Part shown: positions 13,201 through 27,314 of the stretch, one piece after another
How the letters are laid out: every line of letters begins with the position of its first letter
Position numbering within the stretch: position 1 is the stretch's first letter
Assembly: GCA_907165065.1 (NCBI GenBank)
Contig: OU015533.1
Location: 28,970,578 to 29,034,577, forward strand
Length of the DNA: 64,000 nt
Direction of reading: 5' to 3'
DNA from: Caprimulgus europaeus
Taxonomy: Eukaryota > Chordata > Aves > Caprimulgiformes > Caprimulgidae
Translations under genes and position numbers: made by a program
The notes under the pieces: model-generated
Database searches by the model: none
Told to the model about the DNA's origin: nothing
Seen by the model: the letters and a program-made list of their open reading frames with translations, nothing else

Positions 13201-15828
13201 AAAAGCAGGCAAAAACCTCTCTATTTGCAAAACTTACATAACTGATGCAACAGTTCACAGCTGCTGCTCAGATGTCTAGGAATCCATGAAACATTAAAGG
13301 GAAACATGCCAAATTACACTGCATCACCATAAAACCACACGTCCTAGAGTACATACTGGTGCTTGCTTTGCCAGAGCCGGATACGACAGATCCCAGAAAC
13401 CCCTGCAGAGGCGGGGAAAGGGCGTCAGTGGGAAGGAGTGCAGGTTTTCAAACTCTTCTTTCATTTTCCTTCCATTTGGTGGACTGACAGGCACATTTCA
13501 GACTGCGTGAAACACAGAAGCTTTTGAAGACCGAAACCCTACTGCAGTTCTGACCATCAAATGTGGTACGTGCTTATTTCCTGCAGCATCAGTCTGGGGT
13601 ATGCCACGAGTCCAGACAGAAGCACAGCACCCACCACAGCAGCTCCACTTTCAGGCACTGCTGTGCTACCTGTGAGGGGCAGGGCTGTGCATTTAGGAGA
13701 AGGTCTGTTGTTCAGCTTCATTTTGGGACATTGCTGAATGGCTTTGTGTGAGCACACTGGCCAATTATGGGAGGTGAAATGCTGACAAATTAAGTGATCT
13801 CCCTTTAAAAATGAGCCCAAAGAAAATAATTACTACTGAGATCACCTCAAGGAAGTGGGACAAGATATCTGTCTTTGCCAAATCAGCACATTTAATCGAT
13901 ACACTACTAAAGAATCATGCAGTTTCATTATAACTATGAAGTGCAGCAGCCAGCACTGAGTTGCCTTTTAGACCATACAGAAGAATAAATGTCAAACCTT
14001 ATCTCTGAATGGAGAAAGGAGATGCAGATGTAAAAGTGGAGGCAATATGTTCTCTACCCCACAAAATTACTGCTTAGTTCCTGTGGAGGTTTAGCAGGGA
14101 CAGAAACAAAAGCACGTGTATGCAGAATTGAAAAGAAAGGGGGCAACCCCACAGATTTCACAAAAGTAACAAGAACTACTTGTTACATTAATGCTAATGT
14201 AGATGGGATGGAGTTGAGGAGATCCAACCAGTGTTTTTAGCTCAGATGTCACACTGCCACTGTGGTACGTGATGTCCTCTTTACTTTCCCGTACTGCCTT
14301 AGTTTCTGCTCTAATAGTTGGGGGTGCTGTAGTGTTTTCCTGCCTAAGGGATGGTGTTCCTTTCTTAAATCCACCTCTCTAAGCACTTTGGCACAAAGGC
14401 TGGTAAAGTATCTGCACAGAAGTTGCTTGTGCTCCCAAGTCCCCTCATAGCCTGTCTACAAAAAGTGAAAACTGATAACTTGTCGCTACTATAGTGAGAT
14501 TACATTAGATTAGGTTTTCAGTGAATGCTTAAGTTTAAAAGTCCTATTTCTTTTTGTGCCTCAGCTGCCTATACCAAGACCACCAGAAACAGAGCATAGT
14601 TTTTACCCTGCAGGTTTAGGAAACAAAACAATTTATTTTCTTGGCAGTATTACTACCAGCTTGATACGAGGTCTGTGCCATATCAGGACTACATATGGTA
14701 CTGTGGGCTAGCAAGTTGAGTCCTTGGTAAAAGCACCCAAAGAAAGAACTCTTAAATATTTATTCCTAGCTTCTAGGAAAGGGAGGGGGTTTTGTCTCCA
14801 CACGTAGGAGCTTTGTAACTATGAAGAATCTTGAATTTCATGGTGCAAGACTACCATTTTCCTGATGGCAGGCTCTGGCTATCTTTTAATAATTCCCCAT
14901 CTCACAAATTTCCTTCTTCAAGAGAGCTGCTTTTCCTCTAATAGAGCATTTACTGGTTATTTTTTCCTTTTCAAATTGCCCATAATAATAATATTGGCAG
15001 ACACAAAACATCAAACAGCCTCTCCTAACAGTAGCTGCTGGGTCTGAAGCTCTGTCATGGTCTGGATTCCTTATGAGTATGTTACTGTTTTAGCATATGC
15101 CCTCTGAGATGGCAAAACAACACTGCTACCGCGTGTTGCTGGCATAATGCTTTGAGGCATGTAATCAGCTGCCCCTGTTTAGCAACCAGCCACTGAGGCA
15201 GCAGCAAATAGCAGATTACTGAAGTTTTAGAGAAGCTGCTTGTGTGGCAAATGAACAACTGTAGAATTTTCTCTTTACGTTACTTTTGGCTGTCTAGTCC
15301 AAACAAGTGCTATAGCAATGTCCTTCTAGTATCCTCAAAATACTCATGCCAAAAGACAGGGCACACTGGGCCTTGCAAACACCACATTTGGGTATGCCAG
15401 TTTTTTTGTGGGCATTTTCACAACTTAGCATCTTTCACCAAGCAGTGCCAATCCATAGTCCTTGGTGCTCATGTAACAGGTACTCCTCAAGGGCCCAGGA
15501 ACTGCAGAGATTAGCACTAAAAGAGAGGTTTCAGTGTTCTGTCCCCCCCTGTCTCTTGAACAACCAGATAAGCAATGGTGGAAAAGATTCCACAAAGAAA
15601 GAGGAGCACGGCTGCTCCTGTGGATGAACGCCTTAGGCCTGGCTAAGGAAACAATAACGAAAACATCTGCCTTGTGGAGAAAGCATGGCTCCTTCTAGCA
15701 AGAGGGACAAAGGTGATGACAGTATTAGCAGTCAATGCCTGTAACCTTCAACCTGTTGCAATGTTTGTGTTTCTATCTAAAGAGCAATTCAGTTTACTTG
15801 CTAGCAAGCCAACCCGCAGGGAGATTAC
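10299..15828 (-). other. PLEKHM3: PLEKHM3 intron 4
   Basis: The intron is 5.5 kb between exons 4 and 5, bounded by GTAATC and TTTTTCAG on the minus strand. It contains a poly-T run at 11572-11587. No CR1, RNA gene or exon was recognised, and nothing else stands out in its AT-rich sequence. Confidence 0.9.
11572..11587. repeat. Poly-T run (16 bases)
   Basis: A homopolymer run follows TTATTTCTTC in intron 4. It reads as poly-A on the minus strand, but no retroposed gene is recognisable beside it. Confidence 0.7.
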
Positions 15829-15974
15829 CTTGTATTTGGAAGTGTCCCAGTTATGAACCAGCCGTGCAGGGATGAGGAAGCTGTCATCCACGTGACAGGT
15901 GCTGCAGTAATACCAGCCACTGTAGCTGCACACCTTGGCTTTCCCATTGGACAAGCCTATGGAGCGCTGACAGC
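15829..15974 (-). CDS. PLEKHM3: PLEKHM3 exon 4: cysteine-rich zinc-binding module (residues 514-562)
   Basis: This exon of 146 nt begins with the two bases that complete Gly 514 and ends in phase 0 after Lys 562. It reads [15 protein letters not shown], then [15 protein letters not shown], then HNWDTSKYK. Together with Cys 512 from exon 3 the putative metal ligands are Cys 512/Cys 515 (CxxC), Cys 529, Cys 537/Cys 540 (CxxC) and His 541. This is the pattern of the zinc-binding module that opens the C-terminal region of PLEKHM1/PLEKHM3/Rubicon proteins. The first CxxC pair is divided by intron 3. The acceptor is CTCTTCTCCAG above 15974; the donor is GTAATC below 15829. The match to PLEKHM3 is nearly residue for residue, so the call is firm even though the exon is short. 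Confidence 0.95.
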
Positions 15975-16959
15975 CTGGAGAAGAGAGAGGGGAAAAAGTT
16001 TGGGTTTGTACACCGTACCAGAGGTACACACTCAGGATGCAATAAGAAAAAGAATTATTCCCCCATCTGAGACCCTTTTTAAATGCTATTTATTTATTTT
16101 ACCAACGAGTAATTTCTCATTCCCTAAAAAGAGAGGAATAAATATCAGTATTCTTAGACTAGCACTGAAGAAGCATACACTAATTTGGGCATCTGTGATA
16201 AAGAGTTCAGAGAGCAGTCAAAGGATACTTAGTGCTTCTCAAGAAACAAAGGCAAAAGACCAGCTTTGAGACACTGGGCATTTAAAAGCCATGGCCATCC
16301 AAAAACCATGACCTGAAACTTAAGACAGAAAACACCAGACCATGGAAGTACTGTGTGCTCATTCCGGACAGCTCCCATTTTCCCCACAACAGAATGGGCC
16401 AGCACTGGCTGCCTGGAGGAGCACAGCTAGTTCCCGCTGCCAGACAGAAGGGATGCTGACTTGGCAGGTAGAATTTGGCCACAGAATTACCACAGCCAAA
16501 GCAAACCACAGTGAGATCATGAATAATAAGTGTGAGCAGCAGTCACACTGAGAACGAGTAGTCCTTGACTAGCAGCAGCGACACAGCTCAGTTTCCTGCA
16601 GGTTTTTTTTTCCTTATGATTGGATTACCCTGTGTCTTACAAGGTCTGAGGTCTGCCTGATACTTTTTTCACAGCTGGATCCCTTGCCTCTTCCCATGCC
16701 CTCTGGTGTGGAGTCCCTGGGGTAAAACAGTGTATTAGAAAGCTGCTGCTTTAGTTGGAAAGAATTAATGCAGAGCTCTCCTTCACCAGACCACCTGTTT
16801 TCACAAAACACATAGAAACTCAATGTATTTGACACCTCTGCCTTTCTCTCAACTGTGGCTAAAACGAACCAACAGGTTCAAATAATATTAGAGCAGAGGG
16901 TTGAAGACGGATAGCACAGCCACATTAAACAACCTGCTCAGGAAGCAAGGCTAAAAATG

Positions 16960-17190
16960 TTTGGATAAGATATAATGAGATGTCTGTGGTTGTTATTAAC
17001 ACCTCTTTGACACAGCACACGTGATGGTATTTCTGCTTTTTCTTCAAATGCTAGTGTCCCCGTATGACATTTACAGCTATAGACACAATTAGCACCAGAC
17101 CCCCACTCTGGCATGTGCTGTAAGCTCAGACGGTCTCTGCTGGAGCTGGTTAGTAATGCTGATTAGCAGAATCCTTATACATCACTTTTA
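16960..17190. promoter_or_regulatory. Candidate intronic regulatory element
   Basis: Just left of a CR1 insertion, intron 3 holds GGATAAGATA (GATA type), TGTGGTT (RUNX type), CACGTGATGG (E-box), ACAATTAGCACC and GCTGATTAGCAG within ~200 bp. The motif density is suggestive, not proof. Confidence 0.2.
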
Positions 17191-17262
17191 CGGCAAAAGT
17201 ACTGGTTGAACAGAGGTTTTCAGGCAGAAGTCAACTGGCTGACTGCTTCTGTCAGTATAATT

Positions 17263-17643
17263 AGAATCACAGAATCGTAGTGGTTGGAAAATACCTTTAA
17301 GATCATCAAGTCCAACCATAAACTTAACACTATCAAATCCACCTCTAAACCATGTCTCTAAGCACCTCATCTACTCGTCTTTTAAATACCACCAGGGATG
17401 GTGACTCCACCACCTCCCTGGGCAGCCTGTTCCAATGCTTGACTGCCCTTTTGGTGAAGAGGTTTTTCCTAATATCCAATCCAAACCTCCCCTGGTGCAA
17501 CCCGAGGCCATTTCCTCTCATTCTATCACTTGTTACCTGGGAGAAGAGGCCAACACTCACCTCGCTACAATCTCCTTTCAGGTACTTGTAGAGAGCCATA
17601 AGGTATCCCCTCAGCCTTCTCTTCTCCAGACTAAACAACCCCA
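17263..17643 (-). repeat. CR1 LINE fragment (3' end)
   Basis: It starts AGAATCACAGAATCG, then GTGGTTGGAAAATACCTTTA and ATCATCAAGTCCAACC, the reverse of a CR1 3' end. It continues through GGGATGGTGACTCCACCACC and CTGGGCAGCCTGTTCCAA to the CR1 segment near TTCTCTTCTCCAGACTAAAC. It is 5'-truncated at about 380 bp. It belongs to a CR1 subfamily with the 'cctttaagatcatcaagtcc' variant, different from the copy at 361-692. It lies in intron 3, sense to PLEKHM3. Confidence 0.92.
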
Positions 17644-20600
17644 ATCAAACAATTGATTTTGTTTAGTGCAATTACATAACTTCTCACACCGAAGGTATCT
17701 TTTTTTCCCTCAGTAGAAATTATCTTGATTTAAGAAGAGATTGCAGCTCAGCTACTCTAGGCATACATCAAATTCCTCCTTCTCCCCATTAGCTGATGCT
17801 ACCATGTCCCCTCTGCTCTAATCAAAATAATTAGAGCAACCTGAACAACAGAATTAGTTCACTTCCTCTTCTTCCACACTTCAGAGCCATTCAGCTATTG
17901 ATCTCTGTAATGCACACTACCAAGTGAATCAGTGTGGGACATGTCCTGTCTCCATCTCTCTTTGTCCTTTCCATTTGTTTTGAAGTAAGGATATGCAGTT
18001 TCTTGTAAAAGGCAAATACATAAACAGGTCAGTTGATGAAAGAGATACTTCTGTTAATGTCTCCTCCTTTACCATTGGTCAGATCAGATCATAAGTATAA
18101 ACATATATCTCAAGTGGAATAACTCAATATATATAATGCAAAAATGTGATCTCATCTTAGCTCATAATCAAACAGACAACCCAAACATTACGACTGTAAA
18201 CTATTATCTTTGTAGGAATCATTTTTTTAATGGTAGATACTAGCAGAACTTTTTGCAAAGCAATATTTTTAGGGCAGAAAGAATGCAGGCATGCCTTTTT
18301 TAAGGGTAAAGTCAATTCAAGTAATTCAGCAGTGTGTTACAAAAAAAGATGACCTATGACTGTGGCTTGAGATCAGAACTTAGGAGCCAACAACTTCGTA
18401 TTTCCCTCAGTGTGAAGTACACATTTTTCTGCCTTTCCTTTCCTGTTCTTTTATTTTTTAAAAAAAGCAGTTTCCTGGCTAGTCAGTTCCACGCAGTTCT
18501 GCTCCACTATGCTGCTACAGGTGAAGTTAGCAGTCATGCCTGGTAGTAAGCTCAGTATCAGTGCTCTGTAGTACATACAGAACTTTATTTCAATTTTTAA
18601 AATGCATTCATGCATAAAGGTGAAGGTTTTGAGCAGCTGACTAGACATGAAACTCTAGTCCTGTTTGTCTGACATGACATTTGTCTGACTAGTAGCCCTA
18701 GAAGATGCTTGAAGAAGGTACTCACACAACATGTTGCTATGGAATCCATGTTTTTAAAAGCACAACAGAGGTAAATCTTGGCCCTCAGTAAAGTAAACAG
18801 AGAAGCATGCCCACTCCTCTCCTCATGGACGAAAAGATGAAAGAATCTATGAAAGAGAACGTTCCCATTTCCCAAGCTAATTGAGAACAAGCCCTCAGAG
18901 AGGATGTTTGTGCTAGCAATACCTCAGTACAGCATGTTCTTCTGTGCCAGCCTTCCTAAAAAGTGAAGGGTCTGAATCTTTCTCCTCACTAGTTGTCTCT
19001 GAATTTCCTATCACTGAAAAGCACTAAAGCAGCTGTCTTTATACTTGAACCAGCCCCAGTTTTAGCATTCATTACACACAGCCATCACCTCACAAGGGAT
19101 GCAGCAGAGACTGCTAAATGACATGTAGTATTTTCTAGCTCAATGTGTTTGGACCAGCTGATGGTTAAGCTATGTCTCAATGAGACAGAAGTCTCCTAAC
19201 TCAATGCCACTGAAACCTTTATAAACATTCCCCACTAGCCAACACTTACTTGTCTGGAGGATGAGGATGGGACAGGACACACTGATTTCACTAAACTAGT
19301 GGTTTTATAAAGAGGAGAAAGTGGAAGAAGTTCCTACCCAAGAAGCATGCATTGCTTTCTCTGTTATTCCAGCCTTTCTCTGAGCCCATGTTTGTTTCCT
19401 TGTTCCTCAGAAACACATTTTTACAGAGCATTTCTCATTCCTCTTCATGCCCTCAAGTAAGTAATATTCTGCAAAGCTACGTAACAGTTGTAAGGTTGAG
19501 GTATTTTAGATGAGAATGCAACACTAGCACCTACCTTACATTTTCCCTTATGTTACAAGCTTTGCTGTTTGAAAATCACCATCTTTTCCATTCCTATCTG
19601 TTGTGATTCATAATGATGGCTATTTCTACAATCCTTTCAAATCAAGTTATCAAAGCACTGATTTTCTTTGATGTTATGCAGTTCAAAGTGATGTAGTGTG
19701 ACAAACATATTTCTGTGGCATAGACCACTTATGCTACTTTGTTTTTTTAAGATGGAAAAAAATAGAGTAAAAGTGAGGTAAAGAAGAAGAGGAAGGAATA
19801 TCTTGTGGCTTAATGCCCTTGGATCCTGCATCTGGCATAAACTTGCCTTCAAGTTTAACAGAAGCAAAGCTAGTACTGCTTCCTGGCTCTAAACTCTTGA
19901 GCATCCCTCCCAGCAAGACAGTCAGATGTGGGTGACCACCTCAGAGATTGATAACACAACTTACCAAATGGTTTGGGTGGGGGAAGGTACCACTTCACGT
20001 TTGCAGAGAAAATATTTACTTGTCTACAGCTAGAGAGAAGAGGGGGAAAAAAGTAGCACAACTTTCACCAAGCCTCTCTCACCTTTTCCTAATGCTCACA
20101 CAGAATATTATCCATATAATATCTGTATAAAGGTCTGGCAAACCCTGAGCCTAGAGCAAGGAGAACATAGCGATATTTACTGTTTCCCCAAATCACCCCT
20201 ACCTAAAGGATGTTATAGAGCAAGTTACAGAGGGAAGAAGAGTAGCCGTAGGTATACCGTTAGCAAAGTGATGGAAGGAGTAATCCCAAACCTTTCATCA
20301 GAGAAAATGTAACAAAACAGCCCTGAAATCAAGCAAAGAAAAGAGGTTAGAAAAAAGAGCAGCAAGAAAGTGCTGCCGGGCACAGATGAACCTCTCTCAA
20401 CAACATGTCTGTGAGCAGAGCAGGAGTATCAACATCAAGAAGCTCATCTCCAAGTACTAAGACTTTGACAAGAAAGAAGTACAGGAAGATGAAGTTAAGA
20501 AGTTATAAGTCTCTCTGCTTGGCTTAAGGTGGTAGTGAGGATAGCACGGAGGAGGAATCCAAGACACTTGAATACAATTCCTCTTCTGCAAAGTGTGGAA

Positions 20601-21540
20601 AACATCATTTCTGCCACTTTCAGTGTGTGGCATAATCTTATGGTCAAGGAAGACACATACAACTATTCTTTTCATCCTGATAGCTTTTCTTTAATCTTTT
20701 AGCAAGAAAAGACTGGAGTAGCTCCCCAGTGAAACAGAGAAAGTGGAAGACCAAACTAGAATTAAGTACACAACGGTCTTCCTTATTCAATAAAGTTCCT
20801 TGCTCAGTATCAGGGAAAAGGCAACTCCCTCGTGATTGTGAACCATAATTAAATCTGTGACAGATTAGCTTTGAAGCTAATTCATTTAGAAACAACATAC
20901 AATATGAAGAAAAGAAAATGACCCACGGACTTCAAAAGGCTCTCAGCTTGATAAAGCCATAAAACAGACTAAGCAGAAGGAGCACAGCAACAAATTTTCA
21001 GTGTGTTAGATCAGACATACAACATTGCTCTAGCTGCTCAGCACTAACAGAAAGAGAAGTTGCTGGCCTTGTGTTTCTGGGTAGCTATTCCAGTTCACTC
21101 CCTCATTGGAAAACTCAAACTCAGGAGGAAGACACACTAACAATCCAGTTCAGTTCTCCTTCATGTCTACTCAGGTTTGAATTTGCATTACACTTTGTCC
21201 TTTTCCCAGCGTTACATTTTTCCAAAGCAATTCTCTTTCTAGAGAAATAATCAAAACTCTCAAACCTCCAAGAAAAGTCTGACACTTTACTCACCTTGCT
21301 TACTTTTTTGTGAGCTTCTCACAGGCTTTTAAAAAAACACAAAACATTAACAGATTACAGGCATAAAATTTTCCCCATTGAAGCCATGTGAGTTTGACCC
21401 TACCCAGTTATAATTACCTAAGCAATACATAAATCCCATATTATTTATGTCAGCAATGTACAAATCCCACTGTAATTATAATCTAGATCAGCTTCTCCAG
21501 AAATAAGGAAGGGTTTACTATTCCCCAACTCCCAAACACC

Positions 21541-21556
21541 TTTTTTTTTTTTTTTT
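21541..21556. repeat. Poly-T run (16 bases)
   Basis: A homopolymer run in intron 3, flanked by CCAAACACC and CTACATAG. No target-site duplication or retrocopy is evident. Confidence 0.7.
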
Positions 21557-24500
21557 CTACATAGACTCCAAAGGATGGATCAACCATTCTGAGTCAATGG
21601 CAACCTTGGTTATTAGCTGGAACACAGGACTAAGCCCTAAATTAACAGCCTTCCCACCTTCATTAGTGCCATTTGAAAATCTAATGCATAGTTCTGTCTT
21701 TCCTGTCTCACACAACCCACCCCAGCTAACTTGGCGTACCCAGTCTAGGCTGGCTGGCTACAGGCTCTAGCCTGGGCTGGGGAGGCCACTCCACAGAGTG
21801 ACCCATCCCATCCTGCTAGTGAAGTCTCACAGGCATCCTGCCACAGAGCACCTCTCCAAGGCAGATGAGATGAATTATCCTCTAGGCACCTAAGCTTTCT
21901 TCCCATCAGTGAAGATTGGATTAGCATAGATATCCAATATTTATACTGCTAGGGGGTAGGCAAAGTAAATCACACCCTTTCCGTCAGTCATGCTGAACAC
22001 AAAGAGCTGTGACCCTCTCCAAGCTGAACAATCAAGAAAAAAATTATCACTAGTGGAAACAAGCAAGGTCATAGCACATACATGTGCATATGCACCATTC
22101 TGCACGCTTGTTTTACCCTTTGTAGAAGACAGCATACAAGCACGCTGCAGTTTACTCAGCTAATTCTGCCTTCCCAATAAAACTAACAGTAGTTAAGCCT
22201 GCAAATGTTAACAATGAAAAAACATAAATGTCAAAGTGTAAGCTTTCACTTTGCATATATAAGTGAAGAACAGCATTTCATCAATAAAACAACAGCAAGA
22301 AATTCTGTGTGTCTAATGGCTGCAACAGACCTATACTTTTGGAAACTAGGTTTCTATTTGCTTGGATTTCCCTACTTGAATTTCACATAATATAGGTGCT
22401 TTCAGATATAGTATCAGATGCTGAGAAGGGCTGAGATGCCATTCTTCCCAGAGAACTTGCTCCAAGGGAATTACAAACTGCGATGAAGATACACTTCACA
22501 CACAGTTAAAGTTTGTAAATCCTTTAACACATGGCCAGTCTGCATTCTCCTAGTGCATCCTTTCAGCTTCTTTCTTCCCATCCCCAGGAGAATAGCGCTG
22601 AGGAAGAATACCATGCACCTCAAGCTAATTTGCTATTTTTTCCCACATGCCCTTATAGGATTATTCTCTGCAATACCAGTCACTGCTGAAACTCTGAAGT
22701 GCTGCCTGACAGAAGGGAATGGGAGTTCCCATGGAATGACTTATTGGCAGGATCCAGTAATTCACCAGCTCTTTAGTCAGGGATGGGAACTGAACACACT
22801 CTCTGGGCCAGCTCTTGAAGTCTGCCAGCTAGGAGTAAGTAGATAATCTGACCATAATTAATAATGGTATTTCCATTCCTACAGTTGATTACACTCATGC
22901 TTGAGTTTATATACTGAGAAGGCAGACAAGAGAAAGAATAAAGTGCAGGCCAGTTGTTTGTGTGATCAGAGAAAACTCTAGTGCCAGGTCACTTAGCAAA
23001 AAGAGTCTCTACTTAACCCAGTTTTAATTTCACAAATTATACACAGCACTTAGCACAATCCTAAAAGCCTTGGACAGGTGAAAACAATAGTTATTTGGGA
23101 CTAAAAATGTGACAAGAGTGCTGAAAATGTTCCAAAGGACCTTCTGGTATTTTATTATTGTCCTACTTTTGCTAAAATTTATCCTCTAGTATACTTACAG
23201 TGCCATGCTACAAACAGGTGCTGGGTGTCATGACAGTTCACAAAGTATTTGCTAAATTCAAGGAAGGAACATCCATGCTTTTCAACTATCTGGATTTGAA
23301 AAGTTTCAACTATGTGGATTTTTGAGAAGTTGAACAAAGTCAACATAGCACCTACCTATTTTTTTTTCCTTTAAAAAAAAATTACACTTGCTGGCTTGTG
23401 AGCTATTAGGAAAATACTTTCCTTTCATTAAGAGAAAAAAAAAAAAGGAACTAAGTAACTTTACTTTTACTGCAGTAGGGGCTGGTTTCAGACCAGCAGG
23501 GTCAGCTAGAGCAGAGGCTGCACAAGCTGGGCATGTTGCACTGGATTGTCCCCCATCTATACACATGATCACAGCACTAGGGGCAGAGTGACTCCTTGAA
23601 AGCCAACAGCTTTCCATCTGCTGCTCAATTTGACAGGGCTGCAAGCTCAGGAAATAGCCCATTTACTAACCTTGGCTTCTCTGCACCTAGTGTTCAGCTC
23701 AGCCGGCCCAGTCAGTGGAGCCCTAATAGCAGTATTTATCCTTTTGGCAAGTGAGAAGGCATGGAGAAAGCAAGGAGGAAAAGATAGAAGGCACCCCAAA
23801 AGAGGAGCAAGGAAAGCCACACAGACAAATAAAAGGATGTAGAGCACATTTTGCAGAAGGTAGAAATTCACACATCCATTAGGGTGGGCCATCTAAGCAC
23901 CAAGAGATCCTGGCAGACACAACTGACTTCTCTGAAAAAAAAATCTTTGTTTTAATAAGGGACAGGGAGAGAAAAAATAAAAGGTGAAAAGGAAGAGGGA
24001 CATCAAAAGAACAAAAACAGGAGGCTGTTTGTCTTCCCCACCTATGGAAACATGAAGGCACATGCCAGGGGAACAGCGATTGTGAAGGGCAGCTGAGAAC
24101 ATTTGCTCCTTACAGAGCTCCAAGAGAGTTCCTCCAGGAGAAATGGCCACCAACAGGGAGACAGGACAGAAGCCACTGGAGAGCTCACAACCAGCTACCA
24201 GTGTCTGCAAGATGCTGCACTTGCCAAACACATGTTTTGATGGAAGTCACCTCATTTCAGATTTGTAACATGAACAGTTTGGGAACTTCTCTTGAATCCA
24301 GGTGAAATAAAGACATAAAAAATAACACCACACACCCCGCAACAGATTATCTTAACATGATGTATGTCTCTCATTTCCTACAAATCATAAAATCTGGTAT
24401 TTACCAGCTTAGACTTGCAAACAACTTTGACTTCATATCCATTTGATATGAAGGTCCCTTCAAAGTCTCACCTGAGCAGACTGATACTTTACAAATGTCC

Positions 24501-25199
24501 CTTGCTCAGAGCCCCAGACACTTTGCACAGGAACATTGTTGTACCCCAGCACTGGGGCAAGATCAAGCCTGCAGTTATATGAACATTGCAAAGGACAGAG
24601 GAGGCTGCCATTCCAGTGCCTCCTGTTTCTAGTTAACCCTGCGTTCCAAAATGTATTGGTGTTCCAAGCCAAAAATATAAATAACGGCAGCAAAGGTAAA
24701 AGGGTTTATAAAAACCCACACCTCTCCACTGTTAATCTGTGTCCTACTTGTTCATTTTTTGAAATTGTGAGAAATAATGCCCTGCCCTCCACAGTAAGAC
24801 AAAGAGTTAGAAATGTAGGGGAAAGTTTTTGCATCTGCTGACCAAGCAAAACAAAACTTTTTTCAAGCTGCCTTTCTGACTCCAGCATCTCAACAGTTTG
24901 TCCACCCTGCCCCATGACTACATCTGACACCACCGCCCTGGCTTATATCACGGGTTGAAAAGTGCTAGTCAGACTCAAGATAAACTTGCCAATAGCGAGG
25001 CACAGACATTCACATTCTTCCCTACCTGCTTGTGAGCGTCAGCTGTGTGTCTGGGAGCAGTCCCTTGAAAAGCTTTTACTGAGGGAGAAAAGGAAAGGGG
25101 GATGCAGAGGGCATTTCAAACAGAAAAAAATCGAGGAGGGGAACCCCACAAGGACTGCAAAGAGAAAATAAAAAAACAAAGCCTGTCCCCATCAGGTCC

Positions 25200-25960
25200 T
25201 CCCAACAACCTTCTTTATCAGAGGTTCATTGTCAATCAATTAGCCAAGGCAGCAGGGGTCTGTAGGAAGGGGGGTAGCTCAAGAGACAATGGTCTGCCCT
25301 GTTGTATTACTATTTAATCACTTTTCCTAAATAAATAAAGCAGCCCTGAGGTGCTGTCATGTCAAGGGAATTTATAACAAAAAAACCCTTCATTTTTCAT
25401 CGGTCATTACTTTTCCTTCTCTCCCACCCCTGCAGGACTAGAGAGGGTTATTACTGTAGCCTTAAGTTCCATCTTTGTGTTGCTTGCCTTTGATTCCCAC
25501 TCGGACCTTGCCACTTTCTGGCACTAATTTGTCAGGCCGAACAAAGGAGGGATTTGTACCTCCTGTAAGGTCTCAATTAGGAAAGGCTTCTGCTGTATTA
25601 TGTGCCATTGGGACAGGACACAAAGACGGTAATTACAGGAATTTGCACTAAATGGCTGAAGAATTCACAGCAAAACTTTTCTTCCTCCCCACTCCTCATC
25701 CTTTTCCAAGCTTACCCCTCCCAGCAGCCCTGGGGAAAATGTCCCTCAATGCCTGCAAGCTGTAATTACCAACAGCAGGCCCCTTAGGTTAAACAGCAGC
25801 CCATGCCGGGGAACAGTGCAAACTGCCTGCAGGGAGTAAGGTACAAGGAGAGCCTCAGCTTGCTGATGTGCCTCCAAAGCCTCCTCAGCACAAATTTCTC
25901 TCAGCCAGACAAGTTTCCGCAGTTTCTCACAGTTACAAGTACAATTATTAATTTCTTTGC
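25200..25960. promoter_or_regulatory. Candidate intronic regulatory element
   Basis: The stretch contains repeated TAATTA-type cores (AATCAATTAGCC near 25234, GGTAATTACAGG near 25629, CTGTAATTACC near 25760) and a SOX-like GAACAAAGG near 25539. No exon is recognised. It is a candidate conserved element only. Confidence 0.2.
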
Positions 25961-27314
25961 ACTGTGGTAACAGCTACAAGTTCCAGTCGACTCTCAAAGA
26001 CCATCTCTAAGGGTCTCAGGTGGACAGCAAAGGGTCTGCTCCCACAGTAAGTGCTGGGCATCCCCATCCTCAGGTTCAGGGAATCCCAGTGGTTGGCTTC
26101 CCACAGACGCTCCACAACTCACATTTCCCTGCACAAGAGAGTTTGTTCAGTTTTGCAGTCCAAACGAGACCACAGGAGCACTGGGAATGCCTCACATGTA
26201 TCGGGAAAAGACCTTGTGCAACCCTGACACAGTCAGAACACCTTATTTCTGTGGGGAATACATGAGCAAGTGCAGATAAAATCGTCCCATGTTTAGGAGA
26301 GGAAATTTACCCTTGCCCTCAGAAAAGTCTGCTCCCATACTACATAATGCAAGACTAAAACCTATTTCACACTGGAGACACGCATTTTGCTGCCATCCCA
26401 GGGCCTGATCCTGTTGCTGAGGAGGTCACTGGAAATGCTTGCTTTAAACTCTCCTGGACCTCAGTCAGAGGATGAAGCAAAATTACAAAATTTTCCTCTA
26501 CTGAACTTTGAATTAAAAGACATGAGGAGAAAGAAATAAAGTTCTAATGTCATCCGTGACATATCTTAAGATGAGGCTGGTAATTCTGCTGACTTCACAA
26601 GGCTATCTTGTGAAGGCTATCAAGTTTCACAAGGCTATCTGCTGGGTAACACACTGGGCTGGATCCATCTTGGGGATACTGATTTAACCCATTCCCAGAG
26701 CATCCCTGCAGTTTTCACTCTCGCAACTAACCTCAAAGGTAAGACATGACCATTGTCCAATAGTGTTCAGGTAATCAGAGTTATTGTAGGACACATGCAT
26801 CTTCAGTTTCAGCAGTAGTTTAGCACATAATTACTTTCAGAAAAAGCTGACATGAAGTCACACAAAGAGTATGTGGTCAAGAACAGAACTGAATTCAGGA
26901 AGATGCCCAAATATTGTGACCAAATCTTTAACTGCAGTGAGGACATTCACAATGCTCCGGCTACCAGGTGTGTGCCATGCACTGGGGAGAGGTGAGCAGG
27001 AACCCCACCTGCAGGTGACTACCACAGAAGGACAAAGCCATTTGCACCCACAGCCAGTTCTGAGGGCAACCAAGTACTTCTGAGGTTCAGGTCTCCCCTG
27101 GAAGGGATTCAGGTCAGCTGGCAGGTCCTGGGCCCACACAGACCCCTTCAGAGCCATATGTGGCTCCAGAGCAACAGGAGACCTCCACATCAGACTCCAA
27201 ACCCAGACAAGAGTAGGGAGGAGGCAGGACCCTCCGCTCTCATAACAAAAGAGGAAAACCCTCCAGAAAAGCTGTTCCTGATACAGCTGACAATCTCTAA
27301 GTGAATGTTAATTA

